A stretch of 64,000 nucleotides of DNA from Paenalcaligenes niemegkensis (GTDB lineage Bacteria > Pseudomonadota > Gammaproteobacteria > Burkholderiales > Burkholderiaceae_B), in contig NZ_JAKGCT010000004.1 in NCBI RefSeq assembly GCF_022230885.1, positions 372,001 to 436,000 on the forward strand. Direction: 5' to 3'. The notes below the pieces were generated by a model that was not told where the DNA came from, ran no database searches, and worked only from the letters and a program-made list of their open reading frames with translations. Of this stretch, positions 8,589-19,744 are shown in pieces; position 1 is the first letter of the stretch; each line of letters begins with the position of its first letter. The position numbers were made by a program, and so were the translations under genes.

Positions 8589-11296
8589 ATGTCCTCTCTT
8601 GACCAAGTCAGTAATGCGGCAAATGTCGACAGCGACGCTGCCCTTGAAACCCAAGAATGGCTCGAGGCGCTAGAAGCGGTTCTCGATCGTGAAGGCCCTG
8701 ACCGGGCACACTTTCTGATCGAGCGCCTTACAGACCTAGCGCGGCGTTCGGGATCAAACATCCCTTACAGCCCACATACTGCCTATTTAAATACAATTCC
8801 CGCTGGCCTCGAGCCAGCTCATCCAGGCGATTTGGCAATTGAAGAGCGCATTCGTTCTTATATTCGCTGGAACTCAATGGCGATGGTCGTTAAGGCTAAC
8901 GAAGAGACTCCGCCGGATGGTGGTGGCCTAGGTGGACATATTGCTTCCTTCGCCTCGCTTGCAACCATGATTGGCTGCGGCCAGAATCACTTCTGGCACG
9001 CTGAAAGCGAAGACCATGGGGGTGATCTTGTGTATTTCCAAGGTCATACTTCTCCTGGCATGTATGCACGTGCGTTTCTAGAGGGCCGCATCAGCGACGA
9101 TCAGCTTGATAATTTCCGTCAGGAAGTCGATGGTAAAGGCCTGCCGTCTTATCCGCATCCCAAGCTGATGCCCGAGTTCTGGCAATTCCCGACCGTCTCC
9201 ATGGGCCTGGGCCCGCTGATGGGTATTTATCAGGCACGATTCCTTAAGTATTTGCACGCTCGTGGCATTCAGGATACCGCCGGCCGTAAAGTGTGGGTGT
9301 TCCTGGGCGACGGTGAAATGGACGAGCCCGAATCCCTGGGGGCCATTGGTGTTGCAGCTCGAGAAGGTCTGGACAACTTAATCTTTGTGGTTAATTGTAA
9401 TTTGCAGCGGCTGGACGGACCAGTGCGTGGCAACAGCAAAATCATCCAGGAGCTGGAAGGTACTTTCCGTGGAGCAGGGTGGAATGTCCTCAAGCTTATT
9501 TGGGGTGGTTACTGGGATCCTCTACTGGCGCGTGACAAAGAAGGCATCTTGCGCAAAGTCATGGAAGAAACCATCGATGGCGAATACCAGGCGTATAAAG
9601 CTAATGATGGCGCCTATGTGCGCGAGCATTTCTTCGGCAAACATCCCAAGCTGCTCGAAATGGTCAGTCGCATGAGCGATCAGGATATTTGGCGTCTGAA
9701 CCGTGGTGGTCATGATCCCAACAAGGTGTTTGCTGCTTTTGACGCGGCGGTGAAGCACGAGGGACAGCCTACCGTGATTCTTGCGAAAACCATCAAGGGT
9801 TATGGCATGGGGCACGTAGGACAGGCGAAAAACCCGAGTCATCAGCAAAAGAGTCTTGATGTAGAGGCCATTCGCGAATTCCGTGATCGCTTCAATATCC
9901 CGATTCCTGATGATAAATTGGCAGAATTACCGTACTTCAAACCGGCCGAAGATTCGCCCGAGATGAAATACCTGCATGCGCGCCGTCAGGCCCTGGGTGG
10001 CTATTTGCCCAAGCGCCGTGTGAAAGCTGACGAAACGCTACCCACACCCGCTTTGGAAGTGTTCAAGGCTACGCTGGACGCAACCGCTGAAGGCCGTGAA
10101 ATTTCAACGACCCAGGCATTCGTGCGGGTATTGAACCAGTTGCTGCGTGATAAAAACCTGGGTCCGCGTATTGTGCCTATTCTGGCCGACGAGTCCCGTA
10201 CCTTTGGTATGGAAGGGTTATTCCGCCAAATTGGTATCTATTCTCCGGTAGGACAAAAGTACACGCCGGTCGATAAAGACCAGGTGATGTATTACCGCGA
10301 AGACAAAAAAGGCCAATTGCTGCAAGAAGGCATCAATGAGCTAGGTGCATTCAGTTCATGGATTGCGGCTGCGACGTCATACTCCAGCAACAATAAAATC
10401 ATGATTCCTTTCTTCATCTACTACTCCATGTTTGGTTTCCAGCGATTTGGCGACCTGGCTTGGGCAGCAGGTGATATGCAGGCTCGTGGTTTTGTATTGG
10501 GTGGCACAGCGGGGCGTACCACGCTAAACGGCGAAGGCCTGCAGCACGAAGATGGCCATAGTCATATCCAGTCATCTTTAATTCCTAATTGCGTGTCCTA
10601 CGATCCTACTTTCGCGCACGAAGTGGCAGTCGTTATCCGGGATGGTTTACGTCGGATGGTCGAGAACCAGGAAGATGTCTACTACTACATCACGCTGATG
10701 AACGAAAACTACGCTCAGCCGGGGCTCAAAGAGGGCGATGAAGAGGGTATTCTGCGTGGAATGTACAAGTTCAAGTCTGTAGGAAAAGACGATCTGCGTG
10801 TACAGTTGATGGGTTCAGGTACCATTTTGCGCGAAGTCATTGCCGCTCAGGAATTGCTTGAAAAAGACTGGGGGTAGGTTCTGATGTCTGGAGTGTTACC
10901 AGTTTCACCGAACTGCGCCGCGATGGTTTGGACTGCGAGCGTCACTCGCTGCTGAACCCTGAAGACAAGAAAGCGCCTGTGCCGTATGTTACTCAGAAGC
11001 TGTTGGAAACCAGCGGTCCTATTGTTGCTTCTACCGACTACGTTAAAGCCTTTGCCGATCAGATCCGTTCTTTCGTTCCTAAAGATCGCACTTACCGTGT
11101 CTTGGGTACCGACGGCTATGGTCGCTCCGATTACCGTTACAAGCTACGTGAACACTTCGAAGTTGATCGTCATTTTGTGGTGCTGAGCGCTTTGCGCGCT
11201 TTGGCCGACGAAGGCAAATTGCCCATGAGCAAAGTGACGGACGCCATTAAAAAATATGGTATCAACCCGAACAAAGCCAATCCGCACCACGCTTGA
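8589..11296 (+). CDS. aceE: Pyruvate dehydrogenase E1 component (homodimeric), single-base frameshift
   Basis: The thiamine-diphosphate E1 subunit, about 902 residues after repair (E. coli has 887), decarboxylates pyruvate and reductively acetylates the E2 lipoyl groups. The ThDP motif runs from GDGEMDEPE near residue 240 to NCNLQ about 25 residues on. The frame breaks at 10870-10874: the run of five G gives WG-stop at 10875-10877, whereas six G would read WGVGSDVWSVTSFTELRRDG, which matches the E. coli E1 sequence at this point, and continue to the stop at 11294-11296. The ATG follows TTGGAGACGCCAT, a strong ribosome-binding site. It is the first gene of aceE-aceF-lpdA. Confidence 0.93.
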
Positions 11297-11307
11297 GGGC
11301 CAGATAA

Positions 11308-13007
11308 ATGAGTAATATTATTGAAGTTGTCGTTCCTGACATTGGCGATGATGGCGAAGTCGATGTTATTGAGCTGCTGGTTGCTGTCGGTGACACCGTC
11401 GAGGTAGACCAGAGCTTGATTACTGTTGAGTCCGACAAGGCGTCGATGGAAATCCCATCCTCCCATGCAGGTGTCGTGACAGCACTAAAGGTCAATATTG
11501 GCGATAAAGTTAAGCAAGGCTCGTTAATTCTGGAAATCGATGCCGCTGCACAAGACTCAGCCAAGCAGGAAGAGCCGGCTGAAAACGAAGCGGCAAAAGA
11601 GGCTAAAGTTGCAGAGGCCGACACTGAAAAGGCGGAACAGGCTCCGGCCAAAGAAGCAAAAGCAGCGCCGGCCGCTACTGAAGAGCCGGTCACTGTACGC
11701 GTACCCGATATTGGCGATGCGCACGATGTAGACGTTATCGAAGTGCTGGTCTCGGTAGGTGATACCGTTGAGGCTGATCAAAGCCTGATCACACTGGAAA
11801 CCGAAAAAGCGTCTATGGAAGTCCCGTCTTCGCATGCGGGCGTGATCACTGCCATTAGTGTCAAAGTCGGCGATACGGTAAGTCAGGGTTCTGATATTCT
11901 TGAGCTACGGGTTAGCGCCTCAGCAGCGCCAGCCCCGGAAAAGCAGTCTGACGATGTGGCTGCTGCACCCAAAACTGAAAAAGCCGCCCCTGCTGTTGTG
12001 AGTTCTGAAGCGGGTGTTGCGGCTTCGGAGTCTCCTGTTCGCGAATCTCCAACCTCGGCATTTGCTGAAGCCGACGTGCCGCTACGCAATTTACCTCACG
12101 CCTCTCCTTCAGTGCGACTGTTTGCTCGCGAACTGGGCGTTAACCTCAGTCTGGTCAGTGGGTCAGGTGCGAAGGGGCGTATCACTCCAGACGACGTGCG
12201 CAAGTACGTTAAAGAAGCCTTGGCTAAAGGTGCCGGCTCCGCAAGTGCAGCCCCAACTGGTGGCGTGGGGGTGGGCTCGAGGTACTGGCGTGGCCTAAGG
12301 TCGATTTCAGCCGTTTTGGTGAGTTCGAGGCGAAACCGCTTTCGCGTATCAAGAAAATTTCAGGCGCTAACCTGCATCGTAACTGGGTCATGATTCCCCA
12401 TGTCACCAATAACGAACAGGCAGATATCACTAGCCTTGAGGCGTTCCGAAAGCAGCTAAATGAAGAAGGTAAAAAGGCCGGTACGCGCGTCACCATGCTG
12501 GCTTTCCTGATCAAGGCAGTAGTCGCTGCCCTGAAGAAATTTCCGGAATTTAATGCTTCGCTGGATGGCGATAACCTGATTCTGAAGAAATACTTCAATA
12601 TTGGCTTTGCTGCCGACACACCCAACGGTCTGGTCGTACCGGTTATTCGCGATGCTGACAAGAAAGGCATTCTCGAAATTGGTCAGGAAATGAACGAACT
12701 GGCGGGCCTTGCGCGCGACGGGAAGTTATCTGCCGCGCAAATGCAGGGAGGGTGTTTTACTATCTCTTCATTGGGCGGTATTGGCGGCACCGACTTTACC
12801 CCGATCATCAATGCCCCTGAAGTGGCCATTATGGGTGTCTCGCGTTCGTCGATGCAGCCGGTCTGGAACGGTAAAGAGTTCGAGCCGCGTTTGATGCTAC
12901 CGTTATCGTTGTCATACGATCACCGTGTTATTGATGGGGCTGCGGCTGCCCGTTTCAATGCCTTCCTGGCAGAGCTGCTGGCCGACTATCGTCGAATCGT
13001 GCTTTAA
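11308..13007 (+). CDS. aceF: Pyruvate dehydrogenase E2 (dihydrolipoamide acetyltransferase), single-base frameshift
   Basis: About 566 residues after repair. There are two N-terminal lipoyl domains with lipoyl-lysine motifs [10 protein letters not shown] (near residue 51) and [10 protein letters not shown] (near 170), joined by Ala/Pro/Glu-rich swinging linkers. Next come a peripheral subunit-binding domain ([14 protein letters not shown] near 265) and the catalytic domain with [15 protein letters not shown] at the C-terminus (His and Asp of the HxxxDG motif). E. coli E2 has three lipoyl domains. The frame breaks in the run of five G at 12267-12271: with six G the reading becomes [14 protein letters not shown], the expected start of the catalytic domain. 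Transfers acetyl from lipoamide to CoA. Confidence 0.93.
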
Positions 13008-13016
13008 GGAGCAAAC

Positions 13017-14798
13017 ATGAGCGTAGTAGATCTTAAGGTTCCGGATATAGGTGATTCCGGCGACGTTACGGTCATCGAGCTACTGGTCAACGTCGGTGAC
13101 TCTATCGACGTTGAGCAAAGCCTGATCACTGTAGAGTCCGATAAAGCCTCCATGGAGATTCCAGCCGAACAAGCAGGTGTCGTTAAAGAACTGCTCGTTA
13201 AGCTTGGTGACAAGGTTTCCGAAGGTTCGCCCATTGTTCGTATCGAAGCGCAGGAGACCGTGCAGACCAAGCAATCAGAGCCAGCCAAGCAAACTGAACC
13301 CGCTCCTGAGGTCCAGACATCTGCGGCGCCTGCAGCGGCTAAAGCGGTTGAGGCCCCGTCTGCGTCCACTCACAGTGGGGATGTCGATGCTGAGTACGAC
13401 GTGGTCGTTTTGGGCTCGGGCCCTGGTGGATACTCAGCGGCGTTTCGAGCTGCCGACCTGGGGCTGAAAGTCGCTTTGGTAGAGCGTTATCCAACGTTGG
13501 GTGGCGTTTGCCTGAACGTTGGCTGCATTCCTTCTAAAGCGCTGTTGCATACAGTGGGGGTGTACGAAGCTGCTAAGGAAATGACCACGCAAGGCATCAG
13601 CTTCGGCGAGGCCAAAATTGATATCGACGCCATGCGTGGATACAAAGAGAAGGTCATCGGCAAGCTGACTACTGGCTTGGCCGGCATGGCCCGCGCGCGT
13701 AAGGTGACGGTGGTCAATGGCGTCGGACGCTTTCTTGACCCTCATCATCTTGCAGTGCGTACCGAGGGCGATGACGAGCAGGTGCTGAAGTTCAAATCTG
13801 CGATTATCGCCGCAGGCAGTGAGTCGGTTAAGTTGCCTTTTCTGCCTAAGGATCCACGGGTTGTCGATTCAACCGGTGCATTAGAGCTTGCCAATATTCC
13901 CGGCAAGATGCTGATCATTGGCGGCGGTATTATCGGCCTGGAAATGGGCACCGTGTACTCAGCATTGGGCACACGTCTTGATGTGGTTGAAATGCAGTCC
14001 AATCTCATGCAAGGTGCTGACCGTGAGGCGGTCAAGGTATGGGATAAAATGAACGCCCATCGATTTGATCACATTATGCTGAACACCCGCACGGTTTCTG
14101 CAGAGGCTAAGGATGACGGTATTTGGGTAAGCTTCGAGGGTGACAAGGCCCCGGCAGAGCCTCAGCGTTATGATTTGGTTCTACAAGCTGTAGGCCGTTC
14201 ACCAAACGGTAACAAAATTGATGCTGATAAAGCCGGCGTTGCTATTACTGATCGCGGCTTTATTAATGTTGATAAGCAGCAGCGCACGAATGTGGCTCAT
14301 ATCTACGCTATTGGTGACATTGTGGGTCAACCCATGTTGGCTCATAAAGCGGTACATGAAGCTCACGTGGCCGCCGAGGTTATCGCCGGTCAGAAAAGTT
14401 TCTTTGATGCCCGTGTGATTCCTTCGGTAGCTTATGTTGATCCAGAGATTGCGTGGGTCGGCATTACCGAAGAAGAAGCCAAGGCTGATGGTATAGCTGT
14501 CGAAAAAGGCTTCTTCCCCTGGCAGGCTTCAGGCCGTGCGATTGCCAATGCCCGCGACGAGGGCTTCACCAAGCTGTTGTTTGATGCTGAAACCAAACGC
14601 ATCCTGGGTGGCTCTATCGTCGGAACCGGGGCTGGAGATCTGATCAGTGAAGTGGCCTTGGCCATAGAAATGGGAGCAGATTCGGTGGATATTGCCAAAA
14701 CCATTCATCCGCATCCTACGCTGGGCGAGTCGGTGGGAATGGCGGCCGCTGCAGCCTTGGGTGCATGCACCGACATACCGCCTGTGCGTCGCAAGTAA
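13017..14798 (+). CDS. lpdA: Dihydrolipoyl dehydrogenase E3 with N-terminal lipoyl domain
   Basis: A 593-residue fusion: a lipoyl domain (about 1-80, lipoyl-lysine in [10 protein letters not shown] near 46), an Ala/Pro/Glu-rich linker to about 122, then a full E3. The FAD motif [13 protein letters not shown] starts near 133, the redox pair is CLNVGC (in [13 protein letters not shown], near 165), the NAD motif [12 protein letters not shown] is near 302, and the active-site His-Glu pair is in [12 protein letters not shown] near 565. Reoxidises dihydrolipoyl groups of the complex with NAD. A lipoyl domain on E3 is known from Neisseria and several betaproteobacteria. The gene lies 9 bases after aceF with an AAGGAG ribosome-binding site, and a strong terminator follows. 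Confidence 0.95.
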   Translation: MSVVDLKVPDIGDSGDVTVIELLVNVGDSIDVEQSLITVESDKASMEIPAEQAGVVKELLVKLGDKVSEGSPIVRIEAQETVQTKQSEPAKQTEPAPEVQTSAAPAAAKAVEAPSASTHSGDVDAEYDVVVLGSGPGGYSAAFRAADLGLKVALVERYPTLGGVCLNVGCIPSKALLHTVGVYEAAKEMTTQGISFGEAKIDIDAMRGYKEKVIGKLTTGLAGMARARKVTVVNGVGRFLDPHHLAVRTEGDDEQVLKFKSAIIAAGSESVKLPFLPKDPRVVDSTGALELANIPGKMLIIGGGIIGLEMGTVYSALGTRLDVVEMQSNLMQGADREAVKVWDKMNAHRFDHIMLNTRTVSAEAKDDGIWVSFEGDKAPAEPQRYDLVLQAVGRSPNGNKIDADKAGVAITDRGFINVDKQQRTNVAHIYAIGDIVGQPMLAHKAVHEAHVAAEVIAGQKSFFDARVIPSVAYVDPEIAWVGITEEEAKADGIAVEKGFFPWQASGRAIANARDEGFTKLLFDAETKRILGGSIVGTGAGDLISEVALAIEMGADSVDIAKTIHPHPTLGESVGMAAAAALGACTDIPPVRRK

Positions 14799-14834
14799 AC
14801 ACGTATTGAAACCACGTTTGATCTGACGCAACCT

Positions 14835-14872
14835 AACGGCAGGTGCTATTATCAGCACCTGCCGTTTTGTTT
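14835..14872 (+). terminator. Intrinsic terminator of the aceE-aceF-lpdA operon
   Basis: A 12-bp perfect stem: AACGGCAGGTGC (14835-14846) and GCACCTGCCGTT (14855-14866), with an 8-base loop, followed by TTGTTT. Its core GGCAGGTGC also forms the stem of the hairpin after tsf near 26.1 kb. Confidence 0.85.
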
Positions 14873-14887
14873 ATTGAAGTCTATAAA

Positions 14888-16279
14888 ATGCCTAACCCCA
14901 ACTTGAATGCCAGCAGTCCACTTGATCAGTGGCTTCATTATCTGGAAACCTTGCACCCCAGCGAAATTGACTTGGGCTTGGCCCGCATTAAGGACGTCGC
15001 GAAGGAGCTTGATCTGCGGACGCCATATCTCAAAATTACGGTAGGTGGCACTAACGGCAAGGGATCAACGTGCGCCATATTGGAAGCAATCCTGCAGGCG
15101 GCAGGCTATAAGACGGGTGTGTATACCTCTCCTCACCTGGTTCATTACAACGAACGAATCCGGGTTAATGGGGCGATGGCGACCGACGCTCAAATTGTTG
15201 AGCAGTTTCATCGTATTGAACAGGCTCGCGGAACAACCAGCCTTAGCTATTTCGAGTTTGCCACTCTTAGTGCACTTTTACTGTTCCAGCAAGAGGGCGT
15301 CGATGTCGGCGTGCTGGAAGTCGGACTCGGAGGCAGACTGGATGCTGTCAATATGGTGGATACCGATTGCGCCATCATTACCAGTATCGATATTGATCAT
15401 ATAGCCTATCTAGGCGATTCACGTGAGCAGGTGGGTTTCGAGAAAGCGCATATCTTCAGGGCGGGGGTACCGGCTATCTGCGCCGATCCATTGCCGCCAG
15501 ATTCAGTAAAAGCCTATGCTGATAAAATTGGTGCCGATTTCTGGCAGTTTGGTACTGACTTTAATTATTCCGGCGATGCACAGCAATGGGCATTTGGCGG
15601 CCGTGATCATCGGCGTGCAGGTCTTGCCTATCCGTCGTTACGTGGCATAAATCAGTTGCTGAATGCTTCCGCTGCGCTCGCTGCACTCGAAGCCTTGCGT
15701 CTGAAATTACTGGTTCCGGCTCAAGCCGTTCGGGAAGGGCTGCATCGTGCAGCGGTAGCAGGGCGACTACAGATATTGCCTGGCGAACCGACTACTGTGC
15801 TGGACGTGGCCCATAACCCTCACGCGGCAGGAGCCTTGGCACAAAATCTGGACCAAATGCCGTCAACCGGGCGTACACTAGCAGTGGTTGGCATGCTTAA
15901 CGATAAAGATGTGGCAGGTGTGCTTCGGCTACTGATTGATCGTATTGATGCTTGGTATTGTGCCTCGCTCACAGGCAACCGTGGGCTCAAAGGTCAAGAA
16001 CTGTCAGCCTTGGTTAAGGCCGCCACACAGTTAGGGCCTACCCAGCGTAGTATTGTGGATCGTTCCGGAGCTCCCGGAAAAGAGCATAAACCTACAGTCA
16101 AACCCGCTGCTGGCCGTCGCATCAACTATTTTGATAGCGATATACTCGTTTTTAACAGTTCGGTAGAGGCATACGAGCAAGCCCTAAAAGATGCTCAGCC
16201 CAATGATAGAATTCTGGTTTTCGGATCATTTGCTACGGTAGGCCCGGTGCTAGAGCATCTAGGGCGTGATCCGGCATGA
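14888..16279 (+). CDS. folC: Bifunctional folylpolyglutamate/dihydrofolate synthase FolC
   Basis: 463 residues from the ATG at 14888. An upstream in-frame start at 14843 would lie inside the lpdA terminator and is not credible. A Mur-ligase-type ATP site, VGGTNGKGSTCAILE, is near residue 55. YTSPHLVHYNERIRVNG follows at about 81-97, and LEVGLGGRLDAVN near 146 is the folate-enzyme signature. VLDVAHNPHAAGAL marks the C-terminal domain. Adds glutamate to folates and makes dihydrofolate from dihydropteroate. It begins the folC-SPOR-cvpA-purF cluster, a conserved order in proteobacteria. A weak hairpin (16288-16303) with an eight-T run follows it. Confidence 0.95.
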   Translation: MPNPNLNASSPLDQWLHYLETLHPSEIDLGLARIKDVAKELDLRTPYLKITVGGTNGKGSTCAILEAILQAAGYKTGVYTSPHLVHYNERIRVNGAMATDAQIVEQFHRIEQARGTTSLSYFEFATLSALLLFQQEGVDVGVLEVGLGGRLDAVNMVDTDCAIITSIDIDHIAYLGDSREQVGFEKAHIFRAGVPAICADPLPPDSVKAYADKIGADFWQFGTDFNYSGDAQQWAFGGRDHRRAGLAYPSLRGINQLLNASAALAALEALRLKLLVPAQAVREGLHRAAVAGRLQILPGEPTTVLDVAHNPHAAGALAQNLDQMPSTGRTLAVVGMLNDKDVAGVLRLLIDRIDAWYCASLTGNRGLKGQELSALVKAATQLGPTQRSIVDRSGAPGKEHKPTVKPAAGRRINYFDSDILVFNSSVEAYEQALKDAQPNDRILVFGSFATVGPVLEHLGRDPA

Positions 16280-16287
16280 TATTGCTT

Positions 16288-16315
16288 GCATCCTGTGGGG
16301 TGCGTCGTTTTTTTT
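16288..16315 (+). terminator. Weak hairpin with T-run between folC and the SPOR gene
   Basis: GCATCC (16288-16293) pairs with GGGTGC (16298-16303, one G-U pair), followed by GTCG and eight T. The stem is only 6 bp, and the SPOR gene starts 17 bases later, so it may act as a partial terminator or not at all. Confidence 0.3.
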
Positions 16316-16331
16316 AATGGATTTCAGTTAA

Positions 16332-17117
16332 ATGGGACTGTTTTCAACCAAAGAGTCGTCCAGTGCCAATCGCCGCACTTCGAGTGATGCTCAAATACGT
16401 GAAATGCGTAGTCGCGCCCGTCGGCGGCTTATCGGCGCATTGGTCTTGGTGTTAGGGGCGATTCTAGTCGTTCCTTTCCTGACCTCAAATGAGCCGGAAC
16501 CTGAACAAAATCAGATGCTCGCGGTAATACCTACGCCTCCTGCAATCCAGCCTCCGGAGCAGCTGGCACAAGCTCCGGCTGCTCCGAATCCTCAGCCTCT
16601 TGACCCGGTACAGGACGAAGCGGATACGCTTATTGACTCTCCTGCCATTCTCGAACCCGAGGTAACTGCGCCGCTACCTGAGCCAGAGGAATCGCCCCCA
16701 CCGAAAGTACCCGAGCCCAAGCCAGCGCCAACGCCTGCTCCGAAGCCAGCAGCAGAAAAGCCTGCCGAGCCCAAGCGCCCCAGCGCTACAGAGCGTACCG
16801 ATGATGGCGCCGTAGCTTTGGCCCTGCTCGAAGGACGTACACCGCCGACAACCGCACGAGCCACACCAGCAGCTGCGCCAAAAGGTAATTTCATTCTGCA
16901 GATTGTGGCTTACTCTTCCGAAACTGAAGCCCAGTCTCGACGCAACCAACTGGTGTCAGCGGGTGTAACCAATGCGTATGTAGAAACCGCAAACTCCGGC
17001 GGGAAAGCGACTTATCGTTTACGCGTGGGGCCTTTCCCAACTCGCGAGGCCGCGCAGGCTGCGCAAACGCGTCTGCGGTCCCTAGGTTACGAGAACAGTT
17101 TTATATCGACTAAGTGA
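16332..17117 (+). CDS. SPOR-domain cell-division protein (DedD/FtsN-like)
   Basis: A 261-residue bitopic membrane protein: a basic N-terminus (MRSRARRRLIG), one membrane helix at about residues 36-55 (ALVLVLGAILVVPFL), a long Pro/Ala/Glu-rich periplasmic linker (about 60-185), and a C-terminal SPOR domain from FILQIVAYSSETEAQ to LGYENSFISTK. SPOR domains bind denuded glycan strands of septal peptidoglycan. Position between folC and cvpA is that of E. coli dedD. Its TGA overlaps the GTG start of cvpA in GTGA, indicating translational coupling. Confidence 0.88.
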   Translation: MGLFSTKESSSANRRTSSDAQIREMRSRARRRLIGALVLVLGAILVVPFLTSNEPEPEQNQMLAVIPTPPAIQPPEQLAQAPAAPNPQPLDPVQDEADTLIDSPAILEPEVTAPLPEPEESPPPKVPEPKPAPTPAPKPAAEKPAEPKRPSATERTDDGAVALALLEGRTPPTTARATPAAAPKGNFILQIVAYSSETEAQSRRNQLVSAGVTNAYVETANSGGKATYRLRVGPFPTREAAQAAQTRLRSLGYENSFISTK

Positions 17118-17602
17118 CAAGTTTTGATTATCTAATCCTGGGCATACTGGCCGCATCAAGCCTGGTGGGCTTGGCACGCGGCCTGCTCAAAGAGCTTCTG
17201 TCGCTGATTGCTTACGTAGTGGCGTTCATGGCCGCCATTTGGTGGAGTCCAACGGCGGCGAGCTGGATGTCCGGCTTTATTGAGAACTCCCTTGTGCGTA
17301 CAGGCGTTGCCTACGCTGCAGTGTTTATCATCACCTTACTGCTTTTCGGCCTGCTCAACATGACCTTGTCCGCTTTGATCGAGCACACTGGCCTGGGTCT
17401 GGCTGATCATGGCTTTGGCGCTATTTTTGGCTTACTGCGCGGACTGGTCTTCTCGTTGTTGCTGGTTATCCTGGCAGGTTACACCCAATTGCCAGAAGAG
17501 CCCTGGTGGAAAGAAGCCAGGCTTTCGGGTGCGGCAGTCAAGGGTGTACAGAATTTAAAACAGTTTATACCGCCATCTTTGGCGTCATGGCTACCTTATT
17601 AA
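17114..17602 (+). CDS. cvpA: CvpA family inner-membrane protein
   Basis: A 162-residue protein, the same size as E. coli CvpA (162). Four predicted membrane helices are visible: about 5-20, 27-45, 64-85 and 103-123, with a Gly-rich loop (GLADHGFGAIFGLLRGL) before the last. CvpA is needed for colicin V production and envelope homeostasis in E. coli, and its molecular role is unresolved. Translation starts at GTG 17114 inside the stop of the SPOR gene. purF follows after 24 bases, the same cvpA-purF linkage as in enterobacteria. Confidence 0.9.
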   Translation: MTSFDYLILGILAASSLVGLARGLLKELLSLIAYVVAFMAAIWWSPTAASWMSGFIENSLVRTGVAYAAVFIITLLLFGLLNMTLSALIEHTGLGLADHGFGAIFGLLRGLVFSLLLVILAGYTQLPEEPWWKEARLSGAAVKGVQNLKQFIPPSLASWLPY

Positions 17603-17626
17603 GCACCTAGCAGGGGAATATTTATT

Positions 17627-19115
17627 ATGTGTGGAGTCGTTGGGGTCGCAGGTCGTGGTCCCGTCAATCAGCTGATCTATGACAGCTTGCTGCTTTTGCA
17701 GCACCGCGGCCAGGACGCAGCTGGTATCAGCACCTTTAACGAAAGCTTTTTCACACTCACCGTGGCCCGGGCCTGGTCCGAGACGTATTCAGAACCCGAA
17801 ACATGCGTGGCTTGTCTGGCAATGCCGGACTTGGTCACGTAAGATACCCCACAGCTGGTGAGGCCGATAACATTGAAGAGGCCCAGCCTTTTTACGTAAA
17901 TGCTCCTTTTGGCATCAGCTTTGTGCATAACGGCAATCTGACCAACTGGCGTAGTTTACGTGAAGAGCTTTTCAGTGTGGATCGCAGGCACATCAACACC
18001 AACTCCGATTCCGAAGTTTTGCTGAACGTCTTCGCCCACGAGCTACAGCTAGCTGCAGCCCAGGCCGATTTGACTGATGACGCGGTTTTCAAAGCGGTAA
18101 GTTCCGTGCACCGAAGGGCCAAGGGTGCCTATGCTGTTATTGCTCAGGTTGCGAGTTTCGGCATGGTTGCGTTCAGGGATCCAAATGGAATACGCCCGCT
18201 ATGCTTAGGCAAGCGCGAAACTGATCTGGGAGTAGAGTGGATGGTCGCCTCAGAGTCTGTCGCTTTAACAGGCTGCGAGTTTGATCTGGTGCGCGACATC
18301 AACCCGGGCGAAGCCATTTTCATTGATTTAGACGGAAACCTGAGCAGTCGGCAATGCGCCGACCAGCCGCGTCTGGTGCCTTGTGTATTCGAATACGTAT
18401 ATTTTGCACGTCCCGATTCAACCTTAGATCAAATCTCTGTCTACGACGCCCGTCTGAACATGGGCGAATATCTAGGGGACAAACTTGCCAAGACCTTGAG
18501 GCTTGGCGATATTGATGTTGTCATGCCGATTCCTGATTCATCACGCCCCTCTGCGATGCAGCTGGCATCTCGCTTGAACCTGAGCTATCGTGAAGGATTT
18601 ATCAAGAATAGATACATTGGCCGTACATTTATCATGCCCGGCCAAGCGGTACGGAAAAATCAGTTCGACAAAAGCTGAGTGCTATACCAATGGAGTTCAA
18701 GGGCAAGAATGTGCTTCTTGTTGATGATTCTATCGTTCGGGGGACCACCAGTCGGGAAATCGTGGAAATGGCGCGCTCGGCGGGTGCAAACAAGGTGTTC
18801 TTTGCCTCGGCGGCGCCGCCGGTACGCTTTCCTAACGTATATGGGATCGACATGCCTACGCATCGTGAGCTTATTGCCTCAGGCCGGGATGTAGAGCAAA
18901 TAGCCAAAGAAATAGGTGTTGATGGCTTGGTCTACCAAGACTTAAGCGATCTGGAGCAGTCCTTGCGTGACATCAACCCGAAGATAGGACAATTTGATTC
19001 CTCTTGCTTTAATGGCCAGTATGTTACGGGCGATATCGACGAGGCGTATCTAGAGTCCTTGTTTCATGCGAATGAAGCCGTCAAGAGGCAGCAGCAAGCG
19101 GCACTGGACGATTAA
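17627..19115 (+). CDS. purF: Amidophosphoribosyltransferase PurF, two single-base frameshifts
   Basis: First committed step of purine synthesis: PRPP plus glutamine gives 5-phosphoribosylamine. The mature N-terminal nucleophile is Cys2 (MCGVVG), followed by [13 protein letters not shown]. The PRPP loop is [14 protein letters not shown]. Two breaks are seen. At 17747-17751 five T should be six: the reading then becomes [18 protein letters not shown], as expected for PurF. At 18655-18659 five A should be six: then [20 protein letters not shown] reads through to the PRPP domain. The repaired length is about 496 residues, close to the usual 505. The gene is followed by a strong terminator. Confidence 0.92.
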
Positions 19116-19134
19116 AAGCGGGTAGCGGCTATCT

Positions 19135-19167
19135 AAAAAGCGACAGCAAATTGCTGTCGCTTTTTTT
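19135..19167 (+). terminator. Intrinsic terminator after purF (bidirectional)
   Basis: AAAAAGCGACAGC (19135-19147) pairs with GCTGTCGCTTTTT (19153-19165) around AAATT and ends in seven T. The A-run on the left makes it work for the convergent dsbB transcript as well. Confidence 0.88.
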
Positions 19168-19169
19168 AT

Positions 19170-19660
19170 TTAGTTTGAGCGCTGACGAATGCTGGTATAA
19201 AGCAGCAGCGCAAGGGTAAGGACAAATATTGCCATCCCCCATAGCGCGTACTCAAGACCTAGCAAGTGTACGCGGGCATCAATGCAAGTTGCGTAAATAC
19301 CAAACAAAAAGGCAGACCTGACTCCAGGCCAGATTTGCTCATAATGGCATCTGCCAGGCTCAGGTCGCATGAGAAGCTGTTTGACGCCACGCTATATTGA
19401 TACCATGCCGCTACTATCCCCCCGAGTGCTGCAACACTTCCTAGGCCGGCCAGCAGCTTAGCTGCCACTGCCTTCAAGCCGCCCGTAAGCAGTGCCGCCG
19501 CCAAGGCGCAGCCACCAACAACTAACAGCAACAGGCGCTGCAACACGCACCAGGCGCACGGCCGCATCCCAAAGCCATGCTGTGAAATCAATGCAATAAT
19601 CACCGCACTAAAACACAGGATAGCGACGAGAAAGTAGTTAAATCGGGGATTGAAAGTCAT
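19170..19660 (-). CDS. dsbB: Disulfide bond formation protein DsbB, single-base frameshift
   Basis: A four-helix inner-membrane quinone reductase that reoxidises periplasmic DsbA; about 163 residues after repair. The first redox pair is CAWC in GMRPCAWCVLQR near residue 35. The second pair is split between SFSCDLSLAD and IYATCIDARVH, as in E. coli DsbB. The frame breaks at 19306-19310: five A on the plus strand (TTTTT in the gene) should be six, turning LPFCLVF into LPFLFGIYATC and restoring the last cysteine and helix four. Without the repair the protein loses the fourth redox Cys. The gene lies downstream of the MarC-family gene, 84 bases apart. Confidence 0.88.
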
Positions 19661-19744
19661 GATCTGCTGTTATTAAAATGAAGAAGGGCAAAGGCGTTGT
19701 AGTGTTTGAGAGTAAGCTGCTTTTAGTATCCGCCTGGCCGCAAG

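Noticed and set aside
14843-14887. Upstream start for folC
   Set aside because: The extra codons come from the terminator of the lpdA operon.
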